From assembly GCF_005239225.2 (NCBI RefSeq), contig NC_133300.1:15467875-15531874 (forward strand): 64,000 nucleotides of DNA, given 5' to 3'. Within the stretch, counting starts at the first letter, position 1, and each line of letters opens with the position of its first letter. The notes below the pieces were generated by a model that saw only the letters and a program-made list of their open reading frames with translations, ran no database searches and had not been told where the DNA came from. Of this stretch, positions 1-11,224 are shown piece after piece. The DNA comes from Populus alba. Lineage: Eukaryota > Streptophyta > Magnoliopsida > Malpighiales > Salicaceae. A program made the translations under genes and the position numbers.

Positions 1-105
1 TACATGTAATGTACATCAATAAACGGTAAATGAACGAGAATATCGTAATGGCATGCATACGTACAGTAATTTTGCAAGTTAGAATGAGTTTGTGATAGTG
101 CTTAC

Positions 106-1408
106 ATGCGTTCTGAACCATGTGGAAAATTGTTCATCTTGTAATTGAAAGATCTAGGAGTCGGTCAGCTGCGAGTTATTGGAGAGCAAATATTGTCGAT
201 GTTGCCTGCAAGTGATAATGAGTGTATGATTTCACAATATATAATTACCAATATTTTACTGACAAAGTTTAATTAGTATTACACATATATAAACTTACTG
301 AATAAATGGTCTTAGCTCATCACAGTTAAATAGAACATAGTTGTGTGCTTGTTTGAAATCTATTTCCGACAAATATCTTCCTTGTACGGCATTTTTAGGT
401 GTGGGTCGTCCAGTTTTGGAGAATATTGACAAGTTCCCACTGGAAGGCACTTCACCGCCATCATCATGTCGTGGAATGTGATTGATTCTTGTTCTCATAT
501 GAGGTTCGAAATAGTACGAGATAAATGTTGATATCTCTTCAACAATATAGGCCTCAGATATCGAAGCCTCAACATGCGCCTTGTTCTTAACCTTTTTCTT
601 GAGATTAAACAAGTACCTGCATTGAATTACAATTCAAGTATTTCCAATTAAGAAAAACATAGAAAAAACTTTTAGATATGAATTCCATTGCAACTGTAAT
701 ATCTCACTATTCGAATGGGTACATCCATCTATAGTGGACCGGTCCTCCAGCTTTTGCCTAGAACGGTAGATGTATAAGGAGATGCTCCATTGAGTCAAAA
801 AAATGAAGGAGGGAATATCATCTCAAGTTTGCATATTGTCTCGATGATATTCGTTTGAAGCCTCTCAATGTGCTCAACATTCAACTTGCTGGAGCATATA
901 TCTCTGAAGAAATGACTGATCTCTGTCAGTGCATCCCATATTCCCTTTGGCAACAAATCACGAAAAGCTAATGGGATGAGTGTTTGCATAAACACGTGGC
1001 AGTCATGACTCTTCATTCCATACAATTTGTAGTCCTCTATGTTAACAAGCCTTGATATGTTCGATGCATGTCCATCCGGAAAACGCAGACTCTTAAGCCA
1101 TTTGTAGACTAGCAGTTGTGTGTTTTTCCCTAACACGAAGCTTGCCCTTGGTTTTGTGACCCGTAACTTCTCATAAACCAACTCCATATTTTTACGGTTA
1201 CAGTATAAAGCTATATCCAATCTAGACTTGATGTTGTCCTTTGTCTTCCACTTCACATCCATGACGGTGTTGAAAATATTCTCAAACACGTTCTTTTCGA
1301 TGTGCATGACGTCAAGGTTATGGCAGAGAAGATTGGTCTTCCAATAAGGAAGCTCCCAAAAGATACTTCACTTTACTCAATTATGGGTCAACCCAAAACC
1401 AGGAAACT
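106..1408 (-). pseudogene. CACTA transposase (TNP2-like, DUF4218 region), decayed
   Basis: Read on the minus strand, about 1408 to 1310 gives the family motifs HNxVKxSIFWELPYWK and HNLDVMHIEKNVFENI. The reading continues through the DUF4218-type region (1307-795) and, after an in-frame stop near 745, AGGPVHYRWMYPFE. A likely intron (about 612-705) is followed by an exon (612-294) with VKNKAHVEASISEAYIVEE and FNCDELRPFI, and another splice-bounded exon lies at 205-106 (motif DEQFSTWFRTHV). CACTA transposases cut and rejoin the element ends in the nucleus. Stops interrupt the frame at several places (HN-stop-VK-stop-SIFW near 1370; the stop before AKAGGPV; one in the 106-205 exon). Two of these fit Trp or Arg codons changed by transition. 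The N-terminal half of the protein is not visible. The family call is firm, the exon limits less so. Confidence 0.72.
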
Positions 1409-1436
1409 TTTGCTGTAAAACCTCCAGGTGAAAAAT

Positions 1437-1770
1437 CATAAATTGACTAGTTTTAGGTAAAACAAAATAATTCGTAACTCTTGATTGGGTGATCAGAAAA
1501 TTCTGAAATTTTGCGTGGAGCGTTCTAATATCATGCCTTATATTGGGTTAAAATTTCAGAATTTTTAGAGAAATTCTGAAATTTGACGAAAATTCATAAA
1601 TTGACTAGTTTTAGGTAAAACAAAATAATTCGTAACTCTTGATTGGGTGATCAGAAAATTCTGAAACTTTTCGTGGAGTGTTCTAATATCATGCCTTAGC
1701 TTGGGTTAAAATTTCAGAATTTTTAGAGAAATTCGGAAATTTGACGAAAAATCACAATTCAACTAGTTTT
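1437..1770 (+). repeat. 158-bp tandem duplication in the solo LTR
   Basis: A unit beginning near 1437 recurs at 1595, and its start is seen a third time, more diverged, at 1753. The spacing is 158 bp each time. The two full units differ at only a few positions. It lies in the U3-like part of the solo LTR, upstream of the TATA box, where promoter-modulating repeats are common in LTRs; that role is inference. Confidence 0.85.
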
Positions 1771-1970
1771 ACGTTATTGGACGTAATTTTTAATCCGACC
1801 ATCGGATTGAGCTGAAGTTTTTTGAGGAACCTTAAAATATACTGAATAAAACCTGGTTAAAATTTTAAGATGAATGGAGCTCGGTAGTGCTAGAAAAAAA
1901 ATAAGGACCGTCAAATAGAGGCAAAAATGCTCATTAGGGGTAGAATAGTTATTTGCCATTGAAAAGAAAA

Positions 1971-1978
1971 TATATAAG
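1971..1978 (+). promoter_or_regulatory. TATA box of the solo LTR
   Basis: TATATAAG lies about 560 bp inside the LTR and is followed by a pyrimidine-rich then purine-rich leader. This fits the U3/R junction of a plant LTR promoter reading on the plus strand. Confidence 0.5.
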
Positions 1979-2531
1979 CCCTCCTTCTCTTCTATTAACT
2001 GCCGAATGGGCAGAAACAAAAAGATGAAAAGAAAAACAGAGCATAACGTGAGAGATAGAGAGAAAAGTAAGGAAAAACAATAAGGAAATTGAGAGAGTAA
2101 CTTTATAAACTTGCAAGTTAAACCTATAAAACACTAAATCAAGTGAAGGAAGGAGGATTTGAGAAGGGGAATTCAGCTAACCTTGGAAGAGAAGAGAAAT
2201 TGGAAGAAAAACAATAGGTAAGCATGAGAAGTTTGGATTTAATGTTGATTTAGATGTTTTTCCTAAGCTTATTTGATTAAATTAGGAAGTAATTTCATGG
2301 AACTTTACCTTAGTTTCCCTTAAATCCTAGATTATTGAACTTAGGGTTCTTATGTGAATTTGGGGGAATTAGGAGGGGAAGGGAAAATGATGAAATTGAA
2401 GAGGAATAGAATGAAAACAAGTTGAAATAACAAGTAAATGAAGAGAGATTTGGGGGAGCAAAATGAAACATCACATTCGGCCAATGAAGAAAAAAAATAA
2501 AAAAGGGAGAATGAGTTTTGATGTTAATGTT

Positions 2532-2713
2532 AGTTAAGTTTAGAGAAAGATATGTATGTGAATTACAATGGATGCTAATAGCTGCAGCCATCCTTTGTAT
2601 TTATATCTCTAGGGTTGTGTACAATACTAGAGTGAGGTATACTACACATGATAATTATCCTATATAAGGTATTTACATATATAAGGAGTCTATTCTAATC
2701 TCTTTCCATAATA
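2532..2713 (-). repeat. Copia-1 3' LTR
   Basis: 182-bp terminal repeat, nearly identical to 7360-7538. The outer edge abuts the target repeat ATGTT (2527-2531). The inner edge is next to the G-rich polypurine tract and the gag-pol stop codon at 2721. Confidence 0.9.
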
Positions 2714-2720
2714 CACCCCG

Positions 2721-5700
2721 TCAAGCTGAAGGTGGAGATTCCACTCGAAGCTTGGATCGAAAAAGAGCAAACGAGACTGGGGGAAGTGGCTTGGTAAGAA
2801 CATCAGCTAGTTGGTCCTTTGAAGAGATAAAGCGTACCTGAATTTCTTGCTTAGCAACGCGATCGCGAACAAAGTGATAGTCAACTTCAACATGTTTAGT
2901 GCGAGCATGAAAAACTGGATTGAGAGATAGGAAGGTGGCTCCTAAATTATCACACCACAACGTAGTCATGGATGACAATGGAAAATGAAGTTCTGATAAT
3001 AAAGAGCGAATCCATAAGATTTCAGCAGTACCATCAGCTAAGGCCTTGTATTCTGCCTCTGTAGAAGATCGAGCTATAGTGCGTTGCTTCCCTGATTTCC
3101 ATGAAATAGGAGTAGCACCAAGATATACAAGATAACCACCTGTTGATTTCCGATCATCAATACTGCCAGCCCAATCAGCATCAGTGAAACCATGAAGAGA
3201 TAATGAGGAATCCCGAGTAATGTGTAGACCATAAGAAGCTGTATCCTGAAGATAACGTAGTATACGTTTAACGGCCGACCAATGATCCTCAGTAGGGGCA
3301 TGCATAAACTGACATACCTTGTTGACTGCATAACAAATATCAGGTCTGGTAAAAGTAAGATACTGGAGAGCCCCAACAATTTGTCTATATCGTGTCGGAT
3401 CAGAGTAAGGAGTACCAGATGTGATGCTCAATTTTGAGGAGGTAGACAGAGGAGTAGCAACTGGTTTACAAGAAGTCATACCTGCTCGTTGGATAATATC
3501 AAGAGTATACTTGTGTTGGCTGAGTAACAAACCCATAGAAGTGGATTTAACTTCAATGCCCAAGAAGAAATGAATAGAGCCTAAATCTCGAAGTTTAAAC
3601 TCTGAACTCAGCAAAACAATTAAGCGTTGAAGCAAAGTCGGGTTACTCCCAGTCAACAAATTATCATCAACATACACAAGTAAATAAAAGATAGCACCGC
3701 TGAAGGAGAGAATAAAGAGAGAAGTATCAACCTTCGATGCCTGAAAACCAATGGAGATCAGAAACTCACTTAACCGGTTGTACCATGCCCGAGGTGCTTG
3801 TTTCAAACCATACAAAGATTTATGTAGACGACACACATGCGTGGGGAATGTAGAGTCAACAAAACCAGGTGGTTGTTCCATGTACACCTCCTCCTGAAGA
3901 ATGCCATTCAAAAAGGCATTATGGACATCCAATTGATGAATCTGCCAACCACAGGTGACAGCAATAGTAAGTACTAGACGAATCGTTGTTGGCTTGATCA
4001 CCGGACTAAATGTTTCATAGTAATCAACCCCCTCTTGCTGAGTGAAACCTCGTGCAACCAGCCGTGCTTTATATCGATCCACACAACCATCAGCGCGCCT
4101 CTTAATCTTATATACCCATCGACTGCCGACCACATTCATAGATGGAGCAAAAGGAACTAATGACCAGGTGTCATTACTGTGAAGGGCCTGAAGTTCTTCT
4201 TGCATGGCTTTATGCCAAATCAAGTATTTGTCAGCAGCCTTAAATGAAACTGGTTCCTGCTGAGGTAAGGATGTAGACCGGGAGGCAGATAAGACACTTA
4301 AGTTTGCAGTTTTGGAAGAACGTGGGCGAAGCACCATGGAGTGAGTGCGTGCAACCTGTGGTTGAGTGGAAGACACACTGTCGTGGTCTTGCTGAAGAGA
4401 GAAATGAGACAAATCAACACATAAATCAAGTCCAGGGGGGGAAAGAGTGGAGGAACCTAGTGTGGAACGGTGCAACAGAGGACTAGGCTGAGTAGGCGAA
4501 GCAAACCGAGAGGGAGAGCCAGCAGGGGATGGAACAAGGGAGTTTGGCAAATCAGATAGCATATGGGACACACATACTGCACCCGAAGTAGGAGACCCAG
4601 CAGAGGAGAGTGCCACATCAGGAGAGACCGGGGCCATAGGAGACACATGTGAGATTGACAAGTCCGGACCTGTACCTATGGAATGAATATGACCGTGATA
4701 TGCAGGCAAAAATAAGGGGGCGGGAGAGGGTGATGTAGGTGCAGGGGGCTTTGTTGGAGCACTGGATTTGGCTAAATATGGTGCAGAAACAAATGTGAGG
4801 GGCTGGAAAGTGACAGCAGGGGGTTGTATAGGTGAGGCAATATGCTGTTCAGATTTGTCAAAGGGAAAAACAGTTTCATGAAATTGAACATGACGAGCAA
4901 TGTAAAGACGATGTGACGACAAATCAAGACATCGATAACCTAAATGAGAGTTGTTATAACCTAGAAAGACACAAGGAGAAGAGCGGAAATCTAACTTATG
5001 AGCATTATATGGACGAAGTAGCGGAAAGCAAAGACACCCGAAAGTGCGAAGAAATCCATAGTCAGGAGTTGATTTTAAAAGACATTCAAAAGGAGTTTTA
5101 TGATTAAGAACTGGAGTTGGCATGCGATTAATCAAATAAACAGAACTTTCAAAAGCAGAACTCTAGTATTTTAAGGGAGCTTTACATTGACCTAGGAGAG
5201 TAAGTCCAGTTTCAACAATATGTCTATGACGACGTTCGACCATGCCATTTTGTTCATGAGTATGGGGGCAGATAATACGATGATGAATACCAATTGTTTT
5301 AAAATAGGTATTGAGTTTTCGATATTCGCCACCCCAATCTGTTTGAACAGATTTAATTTTTAAGGAAAACTGACGTTCAACTTGTGCTTGAAATTGATGA
5401 AAGACAGTAAAAACATCAGATTTTGCAGCCAAGGGGTAAAACCAAATAAACCTTGTATGGGCATCCACAAAAATAACAAAATAACAAAATCCATCAGATG
5501 ATAACATAGGGGAAGGTCCCCAAACATCACTAAAAATCAAGTCAAGTGGAGCTTGAGTTTGATGACTTGTAGTTTTTAAAGGCAAACGAGACAACTTACC
5601 AAGAGGACATGCTGAACAATTAAAATCAAAATTTTTTGACGTACAGGACACCTTTTTATTGGACACTAAAAATTGCAAAATACGTGGACTAGGATGTCCA

Positions 5701-7289
5701 AGACGACGATGCCAGAAATCAGCTGAAGTAGAGATTCGGGTGGATAGGAGGGCTACAGGTAATGATGTGGCAGAGGACTCGGACAGAACATATAGACCAT
5801 CTCTACTCCGACCGGAAAGAAGAACTTCCTTTGTCATGAGATCCTTAACATAAAATACAAATGAATGAAATTCAAAAAACACGTTATTCTCAAGACAAAA
5901 CTTCTGAACAGATAGTAAAGGTTTTTTAATGGTAGGAACATGTAAAATGTTGGATAATGTAAATGTGCGTTTGGGTGACTGAATGTGAGAGTGAGCAATA
6001 TTAGAGATAACAAGACCCTTACCATCGCCAACATGCAAGTGATCATTACCAAGGTAAGGTTCTGAACTTGTCATACTCACAAGGTCCGGCGTCACATGAT
6101 GATTCGCACCTGTATCAGGAAACCAAGTAACAGGAGAAGTAGTGGGGACAGTATTAAATGCTAAATTAACATTAGCTTGTACATGATGAGTAGATAATTG
6201 AGAACACTGCTGAGCAGTATGCCCATAATCATAGCATAGCTGACATTTGATGGTGTGGTGAGAACCCCCAAACCGGTTGCTTTGCTGCCCAAAGTACTGA
6301 CTTGAGCCATAGGAGACCCGATTTCCCTGCTGTCCAAAATGTGAACCTGAAGGAGAATTTGTAGGACTGAAATTCTGAGCTGAACCATAACCATGATTTC
6401 CACGATAACTACTACGGTTGTTTGGTCGCCATCCCCCGCAAAAACAGCCTCTTCTACCAGCATTAGAACCTGACTGTCGCTGCCCAAAAAACACAGATGG
6501 CTGCTGGGATGGAGTGGGTAACAGAGGAGCTGTTACAACTGGATGAATATTGATTTTGTTGATAAATTCATGCGTAAGGAGGTGGCTGTGGAGGTCAGTG
6601 TACGAGATAGGCTCAGCTTTAGTAGATAAGCTGGTTACAAGGTCCTTAAACTCACTGCGTAATCCCCGAAAGACATACAAATTAAAGTCTTCCATAGATA
6701 TCGGTCTACCAGCTGCAGCAAGTTGATCAAACAAGGATTTAGCCTTTTGCAGATAGGTGCTAACCGATTCATCATTCTGTCGGAGCTCTTGGAATGAACC
6801 ATGGAGCTGCATAATTCGTGAGTTTGAAGGAGAAGCAAGGGCTGTTTCCAGCGTTGTCTAGATTTCGTGGGAGGTGTTACAATCAACCACTAGGTGCAGA
6901 ACTTCCATAGAGAGGGAGGATAAAAGAGCACTCATGAGTAGGTGGTCTTGTTGCTTCCATGACAAATAGGAGGCATTAACAGCAGGTAAGGAGGTGTCAA
7001 CAGAAATCACATGAGAGGGAGGACATGGGAATGAACCATCCACAAAGGGAAAAACGCCTTGGCCCAAGAGAAAAGGCTTCATCTGCATCCTCCAATACAG
7101 AAAATTGGTGTTGGAGAGCTTTAAAGATATTACCTGCTGAGTGTTGGGGAGAGGGATGATAGCAGGAGTCTGAGGCAATTCGATTTCAGCAGCAGCAAGA
7201 GGAGCACCAGATGTAGCAGCTGTCATCGATGGTGGCGCAAGAGAAGAAGAAGGGTGAGTGATCGGTGCAGCAACAGAGTTATTCGTCAT
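2721..7289 (-). pseudogene. Copia-1 gag-pol polyprotein, one frame with two amber codons
   Basis: A single minus-strand frame of about 1520 codons runs from ATG 7289 to TGA 2721. Order of domains: gag N-terminus (NFLYWRMQMKPFL), CCHC zinc knuckle (CQLCYDYGHTAQQC, near 6215), protease (DTGANHHV, near 6100), GAG-pre-integrase (WHRRLGHPSP), integrase core with its DDE residues (FSDVWGPS, TDWGGEY, NGMVERRHRH), reverse transcriptase (YKARLVARGFTQ and YVDDNLLTG) and RNase H (SSTEAEYKAL, ending KHVEVDYHFV). Two TAG codons interrupt it, at 6858-6860 in gag and at 5163-5165 in integrase. Each stands where copia proteins have Trp (HEI-W, LKY-W), so each is a simple TGG-to-TAG change. Domain order places it in copia; an Ale/Retrofit-like lineage is a guess. 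Confidence 0.92.
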
Positions 7290-7359
7290 TGACAGAGAAG
7301 AGAACTGGACCAGCAGAATAAAAGCTGCGATTTTATTTTCTTTGCTTGCTCTGATACCA

Positions 7360-7538
7360 AGTTAAGTTTAAAGAAAGATATGTATGTGAATTACAATGGA
7401 TGCTAATAGCTGCAGCCATCCTTTGTATTTATATCTCTAGGGTTGTGTACAATACTAGAGTGAGGTATACTACACATGATAATTATCCTATATAAGGTAT
7501 TTACATATATGAGTCTATTCTAATCTCTTTCCATAATA
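7360..7538 (-). repeat. Copia-1 5' LTR
   Basis: 179-bp terminal repeat whose outer edge abuts ATGTT (7539-7543). The primer-binding site TGGTATCAGAGC (minus strand, about 7348-7359) follows with no spacer. Confidence 0.9.
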
Positions 7539-7543
7539 ATGTT

Positions 7544-9331
7544 TAGAAAAAAACCATGTTTAATCATGATAAATGAAAATGTAAGAAAGACTAAATGAAG
7601 AGATAGCATTTAAGTTGAGAAAATAATAATAATAATATGTAAATTCAAATTAAAAGAGAAATAAACTAGTTAAAAGAAAATATGAAGACAAGATGCCTAG
7701 ATTGTGTTTGAATATAGTATTTAAATAAAATAAATAATATGATGTGAGGGTATAAAGAATAGAAGAATAATTTGATGGAGGAATTATGAACATAGAGAAA
7801 ACAAAGAAGTAACTTGAGTTAAATATGAGGTTGTATGTAAAATAATGATGTTATATTTGAGAATGAATTTTTATTAGAACAAATTACAAATAAAAATATT
7901 ATGTGCTTTATGTTTCGGCACATAAGAAAAACATATTGATGGACTAATGATATAATGACACTTGATTGATTCAGGAGCTGTGTCTGGAGCTGGTTATCAG
8001 ATAGGAGGAGCTGGGTCATCCCGAACAGAAGGTAGGTGAATTCGTCACCTCTTTTTGTAATTTTTAGTTTTCCTAATTATCTATGTTGCTTATTTAATTG
8101 ATATTAAATGAATGGAGCAAATGAATAATTTGAGTTATGATTATGTGAAATTACTGGTTTTATTGGTTAACAATGAGGTTAACCGGATATGGGGTAATTC
8201 GTATGGTATTACCGGATTTTTTGACTAATACAAGAGATTAGCCGGATGCTAGGTAATTCGAATGGAATTACCGGATTGATTGGCTAACAAAAGAGATTAG
8301 CCGGATACTGGGTGATTCATATGGAATTACCGGATTGATTTTGCTAACCGAAATGGGTTAGTCGGATTTTTGGGTAATAAAGAGAATTACCGGGTTTATT
8401 GGTTAACAAAGAGGTTAACTGGATGAGTAATTTATATGGAATTACCGGATTGATTGGCTAACAAAAGAGGTTAGCTGGATGATAGGTAATTCGAATGGAA
8501 TTACTGGGTCTATTGGTAACCGAGGAAGGAAAAAAATGAATTTTGGGTATCTATATGAAAGTGTTAGATGTATTTGGTAATTAAGAGGAATTAGTTGGAT
8601 TTTTAAGTCCTAAAAAGATTATGTAAATTATAGGAGTAAGTTAGATTCAAGTAGAAGTACTAAATTTCAAAGGTTAAGAGTAATTATTTAATGTTAGATT
8701 AATATAATGAGAAAGTTAATTAATATGGTTGTTGTTGAAACAGGTATGCCACGAGGTGATGCAGATCGTTAGATGTAGGAATTCTCCTGTTTATGAATTA
8801 CCATTTTGGAATGTAATATTCATGTCGTTACTTTCAATGTAAATCCTTTTGTGATGTAAAAATCAAGTAGAAGGTGTAATAGGTAGTGGATGTATTATAT
8901 ATATATATAGTTATTAGTATGATCAAATCATTTTTAAAATGATAAGATAAGATTTATTATAAACATAATATGACTCTTAATCTTAATGTTGTATTTATGT
9001 AGTTAGTTAGCATTTATTATGTTTGTGATGAATTTGTTTATCCTTTGGGTTGCTTTGGGAGTACATTTATGTTGATTATTAATTGATAAGTATAAGTATT
9101 GCGTTAATGTTTGATGATTGGAATGTGATTCAGGATGATTGGATCAAGATGGAAGTCATAATGATATATATTAGAAGTGTTGTCGATAACTTGGTACCAA
9201 CAAAAATAGAGGAAACTCTGCCGAAATTTTCAAAAAAAAAAATCCCATAAATTTAGACATATTACCCAATACTTGACATTGGTAAATAAATGTTTGGAGA
9301 TTTCATGACATTATGATTTGAGACTGTTACA
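7544..9331 (+). other. Right part of the solo LTR, non-coding
   Basis: AT-rich DNA without a supported gene; it is the continuation of the solo LTR beyond the copia-1 insertion. It contains the 59-bp minisatellite described separately, a short TA run near 8900 and the LTR 3' terminus. The small reading frames here are not conserved. Confidence 0.6.
8193..8515 (+). repeat. 59-bp minisatellite in the solo LTR
   Basis: Units start at about 8193, 8252 and 8311, 59 bp apart, followed by more diverged and partly shortened units to about 8515. Each unit has two related halves, one around ATTACCGGAT and one around TTAGCCGGAT, so the array may have grown from a ~30-bp ancestor. It lies in the downstream (R/U5-like) half of the LTR. 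Confidence 0.85.
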
Positions 9332-9340
9332 TTTGCTTAC

Positions 9341-9416
9341 CTGATTGAAGGCCAAACACAATGTCACCGTACTCTGATACAACATGATGCAATTCTTCAC
9401 CGTAGAAATTAGCACT
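9341..9416 (-). other. Exon-like open segment inside the CACTA element
   Basis: On the minus strand an open 76-nt stretch encoding NFYGEELHHVVSEYGDIVFG is bordered by a good acceptor (TTGCAG-like, just above 9416) and a good donor (GTAAGC, 9340 downwards). It lies between the CACTA end and the transposase exons. It may be an upstream exon of the transposon's own gene. I do not recognise the peptide. Confidence 0.3.
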
Positions 9417-9904
9417 CTGCAATACCATCGATAAAACTTAAAAAGGACCCATTAAGCAAGCTATTAATTATTTCAAAGCATAACATGTAATTCGGTAATT
9501 CCACAAAGTTTTAACAATTTACAAACAAATACAATCTTACAAAATCTAAAACAAACCATAACAGGTATAAAATTATACATTCATAAACTACAAGTTTATT
9601 TGAGAAATAACAATAAAACATGTACATCTACTAATAAAAATACATATACTAAAAAAACAATAAAATTGACATTTAAATGTTAAAATTTAAAAAGATAGAA
9701 TTACTTACAAAAATTGATAAAATCCGTCAGTAAATCAGAACACGGATGCTGTGACCACAAAACTTCAAGAAGTACAACTGCTGAGATGAGAAAGATTTTT
9801 GTTTAGGGGCGAGGGGGGGCTGGTTATTTGCAGATGGGGAGACTTAGGATTAGGAAGAAGAAGGAGAAATGGGGGAGGAGAGTGTCGGCAGGGGGGCCAT
9901 ATAT

Positions 9905-10383
9905 TCACTTTTTCCGACGGGCTCACCAACGGAATTACACCGTCGGTGAATCCGTTGCTAATTGTGACAGGGAATCGACACGTCACCGCACGGACCTACT
10001 TTTTCAAATCCCTCGGTGATTCCGTCGGTATTTTTTGACGGTGCACCTGTCACGTCACCCGTACGGATCTGGCATTCAAATCCGTCGGTAGTTTTGACGG
10101 TGAACCGGTCACGTCACCCGTACGGGTCCCAGGTTTTGAATCCATCGGTGATTTTGTCGGAAAAATCACCCGCGAAAACCTCCGCCTCAGGTACCCGCCC
10201 TTTTTTCATTAATTCTGACCTTTCCGTCCATAATTCGGTCGGTAATTACTGACGGAATATAACCGTCTGTAATTACCGACTGAATTACGGATGAAAATAT
10301 TACGTCGGTAATTTTGACCAAAAAATACCGCCAGAAATATGCCGTTGGGGATTCCCATGGTATTTAACGAGTTTTTGGTAGTG
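9905..10383 (-). repeat. CACTA subterminal repeats and right terminal inverted repeat
   Basis: The motif CCGTCGGT, its variants and its complement (as in TTTTGACGG) recur in both orientations from about 9917 to 10320. The array ends in GTTTTTGGTAGTG at 10383, the complement of a CACTACCAAAAAC terminus. Subterminal arrays of this type bind the element's transposase in En/Spm. The region is much richer in CG than its surroundings. The open frames across it are by-products of base composition. Confidence 0.8.
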
Positions 10384-10766
10384 CCATGTTTGCGGATGAA
10401 AGCCTGTGCTCTGCAAAATTTCAACCTGTATTTTGAAATAGCTAGTCTGTCCACTTTTTTAACTCTGTTTTTTGGTGTATGATATATTTAAATTAAAAAC
10501 TATATTTTGCTTTTTTTAAAATCAATTTCATTTAGAATTCTTTGAAATTAATTTTAAGTATTTTAATATTTCATGTTATAATATTCATACTAAAAAATAT
10601 TTTTCAACAAAATCTTAATTTATTAATTTAATATTTGATTAAAATCCAATTACACTCATTAACGACCACGTTTTAAAACCATTTTCTCCCAACAGTAGGC
10701 ATTTTACATTCAAAATACATGAAAATTGATCTTAAATGTGACCAAGCTGTATGCATGCATTCTAAC
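10384..10766 (+). repeat. Segmental duplication copy A, leftmost piece
   Basis: This non-coding stretch matches 52174-52950 in order but with gaps: CATGTTTG..GGATG, GCTAGTCTGTC..TTTTTTAACTCTG and ATACATGAAAATTGATCTTA. It is the host flank of the CACTA insertion and ends at the target repeat CTAAC (10762-10766) of the next element. No gene is seen. Confidence 0.7.
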
Positions 10767-11224
10767 TGTTGTTACTCATTTTTTGACCCCCACGTGCTAG
10801 AGACGGTGTATACCTCTTTTGAATAGAGTGTAGGAGTTTAGCTGATGTTCGCCAGAAGATTGACAAAAGCACATAAGAAATATTTTTTTTCCAAAAAAAA
10901 AACTGGTGTGAGCTATTTTCTGCTCTTTTTTAGCCTTCCCCTTTACTACCAAAATCATCAGGTTTTCTTAGGTTGATCAGGAGTCTTCAGAATGATAAAT
11001 TCATTCCTTCATTATCTTGTTTTTAAGGTTGAATAAATCCTTCAGAATTTGCACTAAAAAATGGTTCTGCTGTTGTCGCAATTTTTTGTTCCAACTTAAG
11101 ATCTGATTTTGACTCGGTTTCGTACAATATATGACCATCCTAGGTATATTCTGTCACTTATTACATGTTGAAAAATTGATGTACACCTTTATTAAGTCCT
11201 AGGGATCATTTTTCTTAGAGCAGA

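Larger units (their letters stand above)
2532..7538 (-). mobile_element. Copia-1: nearly complete Ty1/copia LTR retrotransposon
   Basis: The LTRs (2532-2713 and 7360-7538) are almost identical and differ by a 3-bp indel and about one substitution. The target repeat ATGTT flanks the element exactly (2527-2531 and 7539-7543). On the minus strand the 5' LTR is followed directly by TGGTATCAGAGC, the initiator-tRNA-Met primer-binding site. A G-rich tract precedes the 3' LTR. The LTR ends are not the usual TG...CA: the minus strand begins TATTATGG and ends CTTAACT. The internal region is one gag-pol frame with two nonsense codons. Near-identical LTRs indicate recent insertion into the older solo LTR. 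Confidence 0.9.
1414..9331 (+). mobile_element. Solo LTR of a Ty3/gypsy-type element (about 2.9 kb without its nested copia)
   Basis: The sequence starts TGTAAAACCTCC at 1414 and ends GACTGTTACA at 9331, and is flanked by the 5-bp direct repeat TTTGC (1409-1413 and 9332-9336). Removing the nested copia element and one copy of its target repeat leaves about 2.9 kb with no coding region. It has a TATA box followed by a purine-rich leader and two tandem-repeat arrays. Long LTRs of this kind occur in plant gypsy lineages; the family assignment is an inference from length and layout. No internal gag-pol, primer-binding site or second LTR is present, so it is best read as a solo LTR left by LTR-LTR recombination. 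It interrupts the CACTA transposon just upstream of the transposase exons. Confidence 0.7.
1..10383 (-). mobile_element. CACTA (En/Spm-like) DNA transposon, right part, carrying nested insertions
   Basis: The right terminus is visible: the minus strand begins CACTACCAAAAACTCG at 10383, a CACTA-type terminal inverted repeat. Just inside it are GC-rich subterminal repeats (9905-10350), and further inside are minus-strand exons of a CACTA transposase (106-1408). Host sequence resumes at 10384 and matches a paralogous stretch near 52174 that lacks the transposon, which supports the boundary. The left end lies before the window, so the length and the 3-bp target duplication cannot be checked. A solo LTR and, inside that, a copia element have inserted into it. 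The continuity of the element across these insertions is inferred from the matching target duplications. The transposase carries several stops, so this copy is not autonomous. Confidence 0.75.

Noticed and set aside
1774..2591. Small minus-strand frames between the solo LTR start and copia-1
   Set aside because: They lie in non-coding LTR sequence, are rich in Phe, Leu and Ser, and have no recognisable motif.
2721..7289. Programmed readthrough of the two amber codons in copia-1
   Set aside because: Both codons stand at conserved Trp positions inside domains, not at a gag/pol border, so mutation is the simpler explanation.
8193..8515. CRISPR-like array of repeats and spacers
   Set aside because: The 59-bp units are contiguous, diverged minisatellite copies without unique spacers, inside a plant LTR.
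9799..10454. Several overlapping frames of 60-80 codons on both strands
   Set aside because: They follow the GC-rich CACTA subterminal repeats; the repeated motif keeps frames open.
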